DNA of 64,000 nt from Ferrovibrio sp964218355 (GCF_964218355.1 NZ_CAXPMC010000026.1:124001-188000), one strand, 5' to 3'. Counted from the first letter of the stretch, positions 8,832 to 16,025 are shown. Numbers and translations: made by a program. The notes: generated from the sequence alone by a model not told the origin.

Positions 8832-8866
8832 AAAGCCCGCCAGATCAAGATCTTGGCGGGCTTTTT
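8832..8866 (+). terminator. Intrinsic terminator just after the tRNA fragment
   Basis: GCCCGCCA and TGGCGGGC flank a GATC-containing centre, followed by TTTTTG. This looks like the terminator of the original tRNA gene carried along with the 3' end, or the element's own terminator. Confidence 0.8.
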
Positions 8867-8997
8867 GTTTGTTCGGCCGATCGGCCGGATGCCGGTTTGC
8901 TCCAAATTTGCTCCACTGGCTTCCAGTGACGGTGTCGCAGCCGCCGTTCTTGACTAGGCCGGCCGTCCAGCTGACGGCCAGCCAGGGAAGAGGATCA

Positions 8998-9420
8998 TGG
9001 CCAGTATCACCAGGCGCGGCGCCGGCTACACATTGCGGATTCGCCGCAAGGGCTCCCGACGATTGTCCGCAGTTTCCGCACCAGGGCGGAGGCGGCGAAG
9101 TTTCGCCTGACGATTGAATCGGAAATCGCGCGGACGGTTTTGTCGACCGCTCCGAAGCCGAGCGCACCACCCTGCATCAGGCGCTCGATCGATGTCTGAG
9201 AGAAATCGATATCTGAGAGAAGAGGTTCCGAAGAAGAAGGGGCATCAGGCAGGCTATTTGGTACGCGTCCTGATGGCCGAGCCCATGGCGCAGGTGTCGC
9301 TTGTGCCGGTGGGTATCGCTATATCCGTCGACGTCTCATCGAGGACAGGTTCCGTGGTGTGCACCAGGATGATGCCGGCGCCGATGATTTCTATCGATGA
9401 CGGCACTCAGGAACCTCGGT
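8998..9420 (+). pseudogene. Decayed tyrosine-type site-specific integrase
   Basis: Translation from ATG 8998 gives MASITRRGAGYTLRIRRKGS, the SAM-like N-terminal start of element-encoded integrases, but the frame closes after about 38 residues. The homology continues in other frames: PTIVRSFRTRAEAAKF and LTIESEIART in one, VDRSEAERTTLHQALDR in another, then YLREEVPKKKGHQAGY and RVLMAEPMAQVSL. At least three frameshifts are needed and no catalytic domain (R-H-R-Y) is recognisable, so the gene is dead and truncated. Its place beside the tRNA scar fits an element that can no longer excise by itself. Confidence 0.7.
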
Positions 9421-9517
9421 ATTCGAGCTCCCACAGCTTCTCGCTGCCAGAAAATCCCGCCAGGAGAAAAGCACAGAATGCTGTGCCTATTCGGACAAAT
9501 GAAGCCATGAATGCCGG

Positions 9518-9715
9518 TCACTTCCTCTGATCATCGAATGCCAGAAGCTTCGTGATGAGCATGTAGACCGGAACGTATATGAAGAGAAAACCCATGAAGG
9601 GTCCGCCGACAACAGCGCCTGCGATCTCCCAGAGGGTGGATTGAGGGCCATTGAGCACTTGCACTTTATATCCGAAGACGGCGCCGGCAACGCCGCCAAT
9701 GACCACCATCATCAA
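9518..9715 (-). CDS. Possible small membrane protein
   Basis: A 65-residue frame with two hydrophobic stretches (VVIGGVAGAVFGYKVQV and AGAVVGGPFMGFLFIYVPVYMLITKLL) and a charged tail (DDQRK). It lies between the integrase and relaxase remnants on the opposite strand. The ribosome site is weak and three consecutive start-like codons are present. It may be a real cargo gene or a chance frame; no function can be assigned. Confidence 0.35.
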   Translation of the reverse strand: MMMVVIGGVAGAVFGYKVQVLNGPQSTLWEIAGAVVGGPFMGFLFIYVPVYMLITKLLAFDDQRK

Positions 9716-9761
9716 CTGAAGTGCTGATCCCGGAGACTATTCTTGATGGAAGTATAGATGG

Positions 9762-10540
9762 TGCACAAGACGGTACAGGCACTCCGCCACTCAGCGTGTC
9801 GTCGCTACGCATGTGAACACCGACAATTTTCACATGCATGTTGCGTTCAACAAGGTGCGCTCGACTTCATTGAAAGTGCATACGCCGTATCGGGATTTCA
9901 GGACGCTCGAACAGGTTTCGAGGGCCATGGATCTGAAGCATGGCATGAAAGTCGACCTCGGGCGTAGCGACAAGGACAAAGCCGATCGCAGTGCCACCAG
10001 GGCGCGGGACAAGGAAGCGCATACCTGGAACAGAGCTTCGACACTTTTGTGCGTGAGCGTCGGGACGAGCTGCTGAAGGCCAAGGACCAGGCTCTAGGCT
10101 GGCAGGATCTGCACAAGGCGTTCTCAAAGTACGATCTGGAGCTTCGCCTGCGGGGCAACGGTCTGGTGATTGCCAACAAGCGCGGGAAGGAGGCCATGAA
10201 GGCGAGTGCCCTCGATCGGTCCTTTTCGAAAGGCGAGCTGGAGAAGAAGTTCGGTCCCTTCGAGAAGCCGGCCAGGACTCTGGATCGGCCGCAGCGCTCT
10301 TATCGGTTGCGGCCGGTCACGCGCCATCCGGGTCAGGGCCGTCTGTGGCGTCGGGATCTGGTCGGACGTGCCGCGAAAAAGAAGGAATCGCTGGCTGTGA
10401 AGGCTTTCCGGACCTGGAAGGATTTTCTCACCTATGGCGCCCTCGATGACCCGCTCGCGATGGCTATCATCGTCACTCAGAAGAAGATGATGGAGGCGAT
10501 GAAGCCGGATCTGTCACCGGCCCTGGCCGGAATCGAGTAT
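9762..10540 (+). pseudogene. Frameshifted conjugative relaxase remnant
   Basis: An internal piece carries the relaxase three-histidine motif THVNTDNFHMHVAFNKV around 9807-9857, then KVHTPYRDFRTLEQVSRAM and KEAHTW. At about 10028 one base appears to be missing; the sequence continues in another frame as SFDTFVRERRDELLKAKDQALGWQDLHKAF, KYDLELRLRGNGLVIANKRGKEAMKAS and FGPFEKPAR. The catalytic-tyrosine N-terminus is absent. Relaxases nick the transfer origin and pilot DNA in conjugation; this one cannot work. It shows the island was once a conjugative or mobilisable element. Confidence 0.7.
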
Positions 10541-10555
10541 CGGGACCGCTGCGCC

Positions 10556-11134
10556 ATGTACGTGTTTGCCATCGGGGCTTTCGTCGTCCTCATCATCGCC
10601 TGGAACATCTTCAAGCCGCAGTATCGTGGCTGGCGGGGGGGAATCCCGGGTCTGCCGCCAGCTGAGGTGGCACGGAATCTCGCACGTGCGGGATGTTCGG
10701 CTGATCGGCGCCAACGGCCGCCCGTATCAGATCGACGTGCTGGCCTGGATCGGGGACAGCTTCTTTGTGATCGAGGTAAAGAACTACAGCGGGACCATCA
10801 AGGGATGGGAGAGCAACCAGGACTGGACCCAGATACTGGGCGGCCAACGGTTCCGTTTTTACAATCCGCTGCGCCAGAACTACGGGCATCTGATGGCGAT
10901 GCGGGAGAACTTTCCGGACCTGCCATTCGAAGGGCTGGTTGTCTTCGCTGGTTCGGCCAGGGTAGCCGTAGCCATCCCGAGGTCGTGAACATGAAGGGCT
11001 TCCGTCTGGGCCTGTCGCGGCCGGACGCGAAGCCCAATGCCAGTCCGTATCTCGCCAGGGGATGGGCAGCGATGGAAGCTGCGGGAATCGATGCCAGCGG
11101 TCGCCGGCAAAAGCGGCGTGACCGTCTGCCCTGA
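10556..11134 (+). pseudogene. NERD (nuclease-related) domain protein with two frameshifts
   Basis: An N-terminal membrane helix (MYVFAIGAFVVLIIAWNIF) is followed, after a shift in a run of seven G at about 10635-10641, by the NERD domain: VRLIGANGRPYQIDVLAWIG, FFVIEVKNYSGTIKGW (the conserved D...E-x-K of restriction-like nucleases) and FYNPLRQNYGHL. A second shift near 10960 returns the frame to HPEVVNMKGFRLGLS and ends at a stop just before a terminator-like hairpin. Start, domain order and end all fit one gene, so it is a recent pseudogene or contains sequencing errors in homopolymers. Confidence 0.65.
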
Positions 11135-11136
11135 AC

Positions 11137-11163
11137 GGGAAGCGGGGCTTAGCCCCCGTTCCC
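11137..11163 (+). terminator. Terminator-like hairpin after the NERD gene
   Basis: GGGAAGCGGGGC, loop TTA, GCCCCCGTTCCC pair with a two-base internal mismatch. The T tract is weak (GGTCTTT). It begins three bases after the stop codon. Confidence 0.45.
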
Positions 11164-11218
11164 GGTCTTTAAGCGCATCGTGGGCTTCTCCTTGGTCTCA
11201 CCCATAGCCCTTGATATT

Positions 11219-11246
11219 TTGACAGGGTATGGCCTGTAATTATATT
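11219..11246 (+). promoter_or_regulatory. Candidate promoter of the mobile-mystery operon
   Basis: TTGACA at 11219-11224 and TATATT at 11241-11246 are 16 bases apart. The first palindromic operator overlaps the -35 end and spacer, so a repressor bound there would block the promoter. This is a motif-based prediction. Confidence 0.45.
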
Positions 11247-11336
11247 ATTGATCGACAGGGTATAGCCTGTTATAAATTGAGGTATTTACAGGATAAAGCC
11301 TGTAATCAAACTACTATTTGACAGGCTACAGCCTGT
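11222..11336 (+). promoter_or_regulatory. Array of four ACAGG-N6-CCTGT palindromes, 33-bp period
   Basis: Perfect 16-bp dyads occur at 11222-11237, 11255-11270, 11288-11303 and 11321-11336. The half-sites are identical, only the six central bases vary, and the start-to-start spacing is exactly 33 bp each time (about three helical turns, so the sites lie on one face of the DNA). The array ends 14 bases before the start of the HTH gene, which is the likely repressor. Autoregulation by mobile mystery protein A is an inference. Confidence 0.8.
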
Positions 11337-11350
11337 AGATAAGGTCGAAA

Positions 11351-11830
11351 ATGCCTTGGAACTCACTTAAACAGAGTTCTCGCCAACGACTGGACGCACG
11401 CTTTGCCGAGTTCCCCTCGGCCGAGCGGTTTGCTGTCCCCCCAAAGGGCTGGATCAAGGCAGTCAGGACGGCGCTGGGGCTGTCTACACGGCAGCTCGGA
11501 AATCGGGTGGGGAAGAGATCTCAGTCAATTCTGGAGCTGGAAAAGAACGAGGCGTTGGGGCGCATCCAGATCGACAGCCTTGCGCAACTCGCCCTCGCTC
11601 TGGATTGCCAGCTGGTCTACGCCTTCATCCCAAACAACAAGGAGAAGAGTCTGCGCAAGATTGTGGAAACGCGCGCGCGCAAGGTGGCGCTGAAAGCGCT
11701 AGCGGCGGTCAATACGACCATGGCCCTAGAGGATCAGGCGATCGATCTGAAAGACGAGCTGCGCATTCAGTATTACATCCAGGAAAACCTCGACGAACGC
11801 TCCCTGTGGGACGCCAAGGTTGACCCGTGA
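11351..11830 (+). CDS. Mobile mystery protein A (HTH regulator/antitoxin-like)
   Basis: A 159-residue protein matching the mobile mystery protein A family: an N-terminal RQRLDARFAEF, the hallmark PPKGWIKAVRTALGLSTRQLG leading into an Xre-like helix-turn-helix (LGNRVGKRSQSILELEKNE), then DSLAQLALALDCQLVYAFIP. The C-terminal helix (VNTTMALEDQAIDLKDEL) is also family-like. AAGG lies six bases before the ATG. It overlaps the Fic gene by four bases, a toxin-antitoxin-like arrangement, and it probably binds the four palindromes upstream. This family is known to occur on plasmids and other mobile elements. Confidence 0.9.
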   Translation: MPWNSLKQSSRQRLDARFAEFPSAERFAVPPKGWIKAVRTALGLSTRQLGNRVGKRSQSILELEKNEALGRIQIDSLAQLALALDCQLVYAFIPNNKEKSLRKIVETRARKVALKALAAVNTTMALEDQAIDLKDELRIQYYIQENLDERSLWDAKVDP

Positions 11831-12426
11831 ATCTGTTCGATGAGGTCGACGAGCATGCTTCCCCACTCAGCCCTGACGAACGTCTCGGCCTGCGGTTGCC
11901 GGACATAACCTACCGTCACGAGCTCAATCAGGCCGAATTCGACAATATCGCAAAAGGCGCGGCCTGGGCCTGGCGGCGCCGCGGCGGACTCCTTGCCGAG
12001 GCGTTTGTGATAGAGCTGCATCGCCGTATGTTTGGCGATGTATGGAGCTGGGCTGGAACGTTCAGCCGGGAGAACAAGCGCCGCATTGGGGTGGACTCAT
12101 ACGAAATTCCAGTCCGGCTCCGGGCCGCGCTGGATGAAGCCAGGGCATGGCGCGACTATAAAAGTTTCCCGGTCGATGAGATCGCCGTGCGCTTTCATGT
12201 CAGCCTGGTATCGATACATCCGTTTCCGAATGGCAATGGCCGGTGGTCGCGGATGATGGCCGACCTGTTGGCGGTCAGGCTCGGTGCAGAACGCTTCACC
12301 TGGGCGAGTGCCGGCGAGCCTGAGTTGCTGTCTCAGCAGGGCAATACCCGCGCCCGATATATGGCAGCCCTCTTGAAAGCGGTCGGGCACGACGTTTCAG
12401 ACCTGATTGCCTTCGCGCGCTCTTGA
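11827..12426 (+). CDS. Mobile mystery protein B (Fic/Doc-family protein)
   Basis: A 199-residue Fic-fold protein. The N-terminus (TPLSPDERLGL-type: SPLSPDERLGLRLPDITYRHELN) fits the mobile mystery B family. The helix before the active site is followed by the Fic motif HPFPNGNGRWSR around residues 137-148; most Fic AMP-transferases have HxFxD/EGNGRxxR, here with Asn at the acidic position. The catalytic histidine and the GNGR anion-binding loop are kept, so nucleotide or phosphate transfer is possible, but the metal-binding acidic residue is missing. The ATG overlaps the end of gene A. It may be a toxin or effector controlled by protein A. Confidence 0.9.
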   Translation: MNLFDEVDEHASPLSPDERLGLRLPDITYRHELNQAEFDNIAKGAAWAWRRRGGLLAEAFVIELHRRMFGDVWSWAGTFSRENKRRIGVDSYEIPVRLRAALDEARAWRDYKSFPVDEIAVRFHVSLVSIHPFPNGNGRWSRMMADLLAVRLGAERFTWASAGEPELLSQQGNTRARYMAALLKAVGHDVSDLIAFARS

Positions 12427-12454
12427 TGAGCAGCCCACGCCGGGTATCAAGTTA

Positions 12455-12483
12455 GAAAAGGCGGCGCCCCTTCGGACGCCGCC
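12455..12483 (-). terminator. Terminator of the leftward small-gene operon
   Basis: Read leftward, GGCGGCGTCC / GGGGCGCCGCC-type arms form a stem around GAAG and are followed by TTTTC. It lies 11 bases after the stop of the 41-residue gene and may also separate it from the converging Fic gene. Confidence 0.65.
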
Positions 12484-12493
12484 GGCCGGCCGC

Positions 12494-12619
12494 CTAGACG
12501 GCCAGCTGCGCGAGGGCATCAGCCAGCTCCGCCTCGATCGCGGCCTTCTCCTCGATGCTCTCCCAGCAACCGCCCTTCAGTTTGGCCTTCAGCTGCTCGA
12601 TATGCTCGATGGTGCTCAT
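12494..12619 (-). CDS. 41-residue hypothetical helical peptide
   Basis: The frame encodes a short, charged, almost wholly helical peptide (MSTIEHIEQLKAKLKGGCWES then IEEKAAIEAELADALAQLAV). An AAGGAGA ribosome site seven bases upstream makes it a credible gene. It lacks a signal peptide or membrane helix. It is last in a leftward series after 13428 and 13159 and is followed by a terminator. The heptad-like Leu/Ile/Ala spacing could give a coiled coil. Function unknown. Confidence 0.6.
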   Translation of the reverse strand: MSTIEHIEQLKAKLKGGCWESIEEKAAIEAELADALAQLAV

Positions 12620-12841
12620 GATCGTCTCTCCTTCTGTTTGACGACGCGACCATGGGGACGGGGGCCGGGTCAGGGAGCGCGCAGCGACCGGCTTGCCGGC
12701 GAACGGGGGAGCCGATTTTTTCGGCCCTGGCCGGAAAAATTGGGGGAACCGTTCGTCCTTGAGGCGGACCCTGGCCCCATGGTGCCATGGGACGTCCGCG
12801 AAGACAGGAATCTCTGTGGGGGTAGGATCTGGCCGGTTTGC

Positions 12842-13159
12842 TCAGCTGATGCCGGCGTCGGGCCAGGTCGCCTTGCGCTGCAGGGCGACCAGCTGGTCGG
12901 TGATCCACGCATCGGCCAGCCTGAGGGCGCCGGCGAGTGTTGCGGCCTCGATCGTGCCGGCTTTGACCCGGTCTCGGTAGAGAAGCACCGGCCAGGCTTC
13001 GGGCAGGCGGCCGGCGCTGGCGCCGCGCGGCCTGGCCACCAGCACATGGGCTTTTGCAGCGCTGCACCGCTTGTAACAGACAAACCGCTGGTCCTGTTTC
13101 CACTCTATGCCGGCGACATGTCGCCGGGCGGCTTCATAGAGGGGAAGGTCGGTGGTCAT
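12842..13159 (-). CDS. 105-residue hypothetical protein of the mobile element
   Basis: The protein begins MTTDLPLYEAARRHVAG and contains RFVCYKRCSAAKAHVLVARP, a small basic, cysteine-containing region, then helices (EAATLAGALRLADAWITDQL). AGGTGG lies about six bases before the ATG, which sits eight bases past the stop of the upstream 86-residue gene, so the two are probably co-transcribed. No domain is recognised with certainty. Confidence 0.6.
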   Translation of the reverse strand: MTTDLPLYEAARRHVAGIEWKQDQRFVCYKRCSAAKAHVLVARPRGASAGRLPEAWPVLLYRDRVKAGTIEAATLAGALRLADAWITDQLVALQRKATWPDAGIS

Positions 13160-13167
13160 GGCACCAC

Positions 13168-13428
13168 CTACTCAGCGGCCGTCCTGGCGCACTTGATAGC
13201 CTCGGCCAGCGCTTCAGGGTCGTTGTCGATGAAGAGCTTCAGGACGCGCAGCAGATCGGCAGCCTTGTCGACGAACCCGGCCCGCTGCAGATCGGACTGA
13301 TCGCAGGGCAGACCGTCACGGCGGGCAATCACGATGTTCCCGTCGCGCAGCGTGACCATGTATCTCGGTCCACGTTTCAGGGGCGCATTCCGGATCACTT
13401 CAGGGATTTCGGCTTTAATGGCGGACAT
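13168..13428 (-). CDS. 86-residue hypothetical protein
   Basis: It begins MSAIKAEIPEVIRNAPLKRG and includes RYMVTLRDGNIVIARRDGLP, a beta-rich, possibly SH3-like piece, then KAADLLRVLKLFIDNDPEALAEAI. The start at 13428 is favoured over longer forms because AAGGAAGG lies just upstream at good spacing. It is first in the three-gene leftward operon. No function is known to me. Confidence 0.6.
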   Translation of the reverse strand: MSAIKAEIPEVIRNAPLKRGPRYMVTLRDGNIVIARRDGLPCDQSDLQRAGFVDKAADLLRVLKLFIDNDPEALAEAIKCARTAAE

Positions 13429-14042
13429 GGGTCTATCCTTCCTTACCAGTGGAGGGTTGTGGCGAGGTAAATCGCCGTCGTCTCGGAAATCAGTCCTGTG
13501 AGGACGAGGGACGCGAGAAGCGCGCCGCGGCCGAGGATGCAGGCACCGCGGCGTCTGGCTCATCCGATATCAGCAGATCCGCGACTCAATCAGGGAACCG
13601 ACGCCAAGGTTCCGTCCCGTGGGCAAGTCCAGGCATGCCCAGCAAGATATGTCCTGCTGCTGCTGAATACCTCGGCACCGTTCTCGCATGACCAGGCTGG
13701 ATGAAGGTCGCGGAGATATGCGGCTACTCCCGTCAGTCCGCCATGATCGAAAGACTGTGTCAATTGCACGAGACTGCCAGCTGATCCTGACCTGCGGGCC
13801 AGGTTGCGCACGATCTTCCTGGATCGTTGCCGTTCCTGCGCTACGTGTATGCCGGGCGCTTTCTCGGCAGAGGAGGCGGTGCTCAATCGAATCTGGTCTG
13901 CATTTCAGCAACACCGGACCAGCTGTGATGACGGCCGGCCTTCATATGTTGGGACTCGTACGGTTTTCTTTTCGCCCCCGGCAACGGGGTTCACGATGCG
14001 GTTGTGCAGGTAGTGCAGTCTCTCGCGCAGGCGAAGGCTGGG
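13429..14042. other. 614-base stretch without a convincing intact gene
   Basis: No open frame here has both a good start and a natural composition. Short protein-like pieces appear in shifting frames (VAEICGYSRQSAMIERL-like at about 13700, then LRTIFLDRCRSCAT and AFSAEEAVLNRIWSAF at 13800-13910), which suggests the remains of one rightward gene broken by frameshifts. The region also holds the promoter of the leftward operon starting at 13428. Confidence 0.4.
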
Positions 14043-14378
14043 CTAGAGCAGGGCGCGGGCAAGGCCCCGCACCTTGTTGACCTCCGCCGGCTCTGCCCTG
14101 CGGAGGAAGGAGGCGCCTCGGTGACGCCAGTCCACGCAGCGCAGCTGGTCTGCAATGGCAAATGACGCCTTGTCGCCGCCGGTTATCTCCACCATGAACG
14201 GCCAGTTGGGCCGGGGATTGGTTGTCAGCGGGCAGCAGATCATCTTGCCGGTCTTGTTGTAGGTGAGTGGCGACAGCACTAGCGCCGGCCGGTGTCCGCT
14301 CTGTTCGGTTCCGACGCGGGGGTCGAAATCGAGCCAGACCAGATGGCCCCGGTCGGGAATATAAGCTGCGTCCGTCAT
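14043..14378 (-). CDS. mazF: MazF/PemK-type mRNA interferase toxin
   Basis: The protein is about 111 residues (113 if an ATG at 14384 is used). It matches the MazF/ChpB endoribonuclease fold: YIPDRGHLVWLDFDPRVGTEQSGHRPALVLSP holds the conserved G-x-E-x-x-G-x-RP segment, and MICCPLTTNP the conserved T. QLRCVDWRHRG is the usual third block. Such toxins cut mRNA at short sites. The ATG at 14378 overlaps the antitoxin stop codon by one base on the leftward strand, the standard coupled arrangement. The C-terminus is complete. Confidence 0.9.
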   Translation of the reverse strand: MTDAAYIPDRGHLVWLDFDPRVGTEQSGHRPALVLSPLTYNKTGKMICCPLTTNPRPNWPFMVEITGGDKASFAIADQLRCVDWRHRGASFLRRAEPAEVNKVRGLARALL

Positions 14379-14635
14379 CACCATTCCTCGTCGCCCACTG
14401 GGGGGCCAAAGGACACAAGCTCAGGGGCGTCTTCCGCCCGGACACCGTCCATCAGCTTCTCGAGATCGATCGCCGGCGGTTCGGCGTCATAAGGATTCGC
14501 CTTTTCGATGATGATCCGGCCGCCTTCGGTGCGCACGTCCAGCTGCTCATTGATACGCAAGCCGGCGGCCTGCATGATCGCGGCCGGCAGTCGGACGGCA
14601 GCGTTGTTTCCCCATTTTTTGAGCGTGACCAGCAT
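14378..14635 (-). CDS. mazE: MazE-type antitoxin
   Basis: An 85-residue protein with an AbrB/SpoVT-type swapped-hairpin DNA-binding domain at the N-terminus (LVTLKKWGNNAAVRLPAAIMQAAGL, then LDVRTEGGRIIIEK). The acidic C-terminal tail (DLEKLMDGVRAEDAPELVSFG) would wrap around and block MazF. It is immediately upstream of mazF on the same strand. Two 13-bp dyads lie just before its start and are the likely sites of autorepression. Confidence 0.9.
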   Translation of the reverse strand: MLVTLKKWGNNAAVRLPAAIMQAAGLRINEQLDVRTEGGRIIIEKANPYDAEPPAIDLEKLMDGVRAEDAPELVSFGPPVGDEEW

Positions 14636-14648
14636 GACGGCCTCCGTT

Positions 14649-14703
14649 TCAACATTGTTGATACTACAGAGTCGGGAAGCTACGTGTCAACAGTGTTGAT
14701 ACT
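14649..14703 (-). promoter_or_regulatory. Two TCAACA-N-TGTTGA operators of mazEF
   Basis: TCAACATTGTTGA (14649-14661) and TCAACAGTGTTGA (14687-14699) are near-identical dyads 38 bp apart; each is followed by TACT on the plus strand. They sit directly upstream of mazE and match the expectation for MazE/MazEF autoregulatory binding sites. Confidence 0.75.
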
Positions 14704-14716
14704 GTGGCCATAAAAA

Positions 14717-15079
14717 TCATCCCATGCGGCCCTTTCGGTTCCCGGTCTCTTTTCTGCCCTTGTCGCGGATCTGGGACCTTGGAGATCTTTTCTGAACGAG
14801 CGGACGGAGCGGTCTGCGCACGGGCCAGGCGACCAGGCGCAGGGCCTGAAAGCCGCCATGCCGGATCGAAGGCCAGTAGGCTTGCCGGCGATTAACAACC
14901 TGCACTCCAGGATCGTGCAGGTGACAGATCATGGTCTCACCGACATGGATAGACCGGATTGAGGTGCTATGTGCCGCAGATACAGGCAAGCTGAACGCGG
15001 CGACGAGGAGAAAGATCGAAATCCGAAAATTATTGATCGAAAGGCAGGGTTCGGCCTGCCCCTTGGTTGCTAAGCACCA
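14717..15079 (-). other. Open leftward stretch with signal-peptide-like sequence but no normal start
   Basis: After the cbtA stop, the same frame stays open for about 360 bases. It reads NNFRISIFLLVAAFSLPVSA, a good Sec signal peptide, then HSTSIRSIHVGETMICHLHD. No ATG or GTG precedes the signal. It could be a gene that has lost its start, the end of a gene truncated by an old rearrangement, or chance. The plus strand shows nothing. Confidence 0.25.
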
Positions 15080-15802
15080 CTAATGCCGCGATGAGGGAGG
15101 AAATAAAACGCGCTCGACTAGCTCACCAAAAACAATTCCAATTGTTGTCCAGAGGATGAGGTGGATCCCAATGGAGGCAATTCGGAAATTCCAGAGAACA
15201 TCAGCCGGGAACTGCTGGGCGATATCTCCGACTGCAGGCAGCAAGGCATGGACAATAATCAAAACCAGCAAAAGAACCGAACTTCCTAGCAGCGACGCAT
15301 TCCAGGTGCCAAGTCGAGTGAGAAAGCGGCTGCCGATGAACGCAGAGAACAGCATGCCGGCGATTGTGACGAGGATGGTCACAAGATAAAGGGTGGTCCG
15401 CTCCGCAATGGTGTCTGGGGAGCCAACCGAGGGCGGATTGGCCGGATACTTTATTGCTGGGACGAGAGCGATAGCGAAGAAGGCGGCCGCGGCCAATAGT
15501 GCTGAGGTCGCCCGCGGCGACAAATCACCAAAACGGCCATGGACAAATGCGAACGCCACCGCAAAAAGCCCGCCTAGCGCTGTACCGAATACGACTACAG
15601 CAACAAAGAGGCCAATCCCGGACTGAATGCTGCGGCTTACCACTTCCGATTCGACAGGGTGCAAATGCCTTTGCATTGACTGGCTCTCGAATGCAAGAGC
15701 TCGATCAAGCTGGGGTTCACCAACTGTCAGCGCAAAAAGAAAGGCCAGAAGTCCAGCGATTGCCCCGGCGAGCAGGCCAAGGACCAGAAGGCGACGCAGC
15801 AT
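15080..15802 (-). CDS. cbtA: CbtA, cobalt transporter membrane subunit
   Basis: A 240-residue membrane protein with about five to six helices: LLVLGLLAGAIAGLLAFLFAL near the start, GIGLFVAVVVFGTALGGLFAVAF, TSALLAAAAFFAIALVPAIKYPANPP (family-typical kYPaNPP), YLVTILVTIAGMLFSAFIG and LLGSSVLLLVLIIVHALLP. CbtA with CbtB forms a predicted cobalt uptake system linked to vitamin B12 synthesis. It follows cbtB by 16 bases and lies under a cobalamin riboswitch, so expression should fall when B12 is plentiful. Confidence 0.92.
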   Translation of the reverse strand: MLRRLLVLGLLAGAIAGLLAFLFALTVGEPQLDRALAFESQSMQRHLHPVESEVVSRSIQSGIGLFVAVVVFGTALGGLFAVAFAFVHGRFGDLSPRATSALLAAAAFFAIALVPAIKYPANPPSVGSPDTIAERTTLYLVTILVTIAGMLFSAFIGSRFLTRLGTWNASLLGSSVLLLVLIIVHALLPAVGDIAQQFPADVLWNFRIASIGIHLILWTTIGIVFGELVERVLFPPSSRH

Positions 15803-15818
15803 TTGCTACAGCCTTCTG

Positions 15819-16025
15819 TCAATGACAAGGAATCCCCAGAAGATGACGACCATCATGAACAAATTCGTGGATGGCCGCTTCATGGATAACTGTTGCTGCT
15901 CCTTCTTCGATTCCGATGAAATAAAGCATAAGCAACATCAGAGTCCCGAACAGGAGCCCGGAGACAATGTCCAGTGAAGGAATGGAGGTTGTCGACGTGC
16001 GGGAAAGGGTGCTTACCTGAGCCAT
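15819..16025 (-). CDS. cbtB: CbtB, small cobalt transporter subunit
   Basis: A 68-residue protein with one membrane helix (GLLFGTLMLLMLYFIGI) and a C-terminal histidine cluster (HEAAIHEFVHDGRHLLGIPCH) typical of CbtB, where the histidines are thought to bind cobalt. The start at 16025 is chosen because GAGGT lies eight bases upstream; an earlier in-frame start at 16055 lacks one. It is first gene of the riboswitch-controlled cbtBA operon. Confidence 0.92.
   Translation of the reverse strand: MAQVSTLSRTSTTSIPSLDIVSGLLFGTLMLLMLYFIGIEEGAATVIHEAAIHEFVHDGRHLLGIPCH

Noticed and set aside
11222..11336. The four evenly spaced repeats as a small CRISPR array
   Set aside because: The 16-bp units are dyads with variable centres, the spacers are only 17 bases, no cas genes are present, and an HTH gene follows directly.
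12519..13103. Leftward frame of about 194 codons over the small-gene operon
   Set aside because: It lacks a ribosome site and is Arg/Pro-rich, while the two genes it overlaps have good start signals and natural composition.
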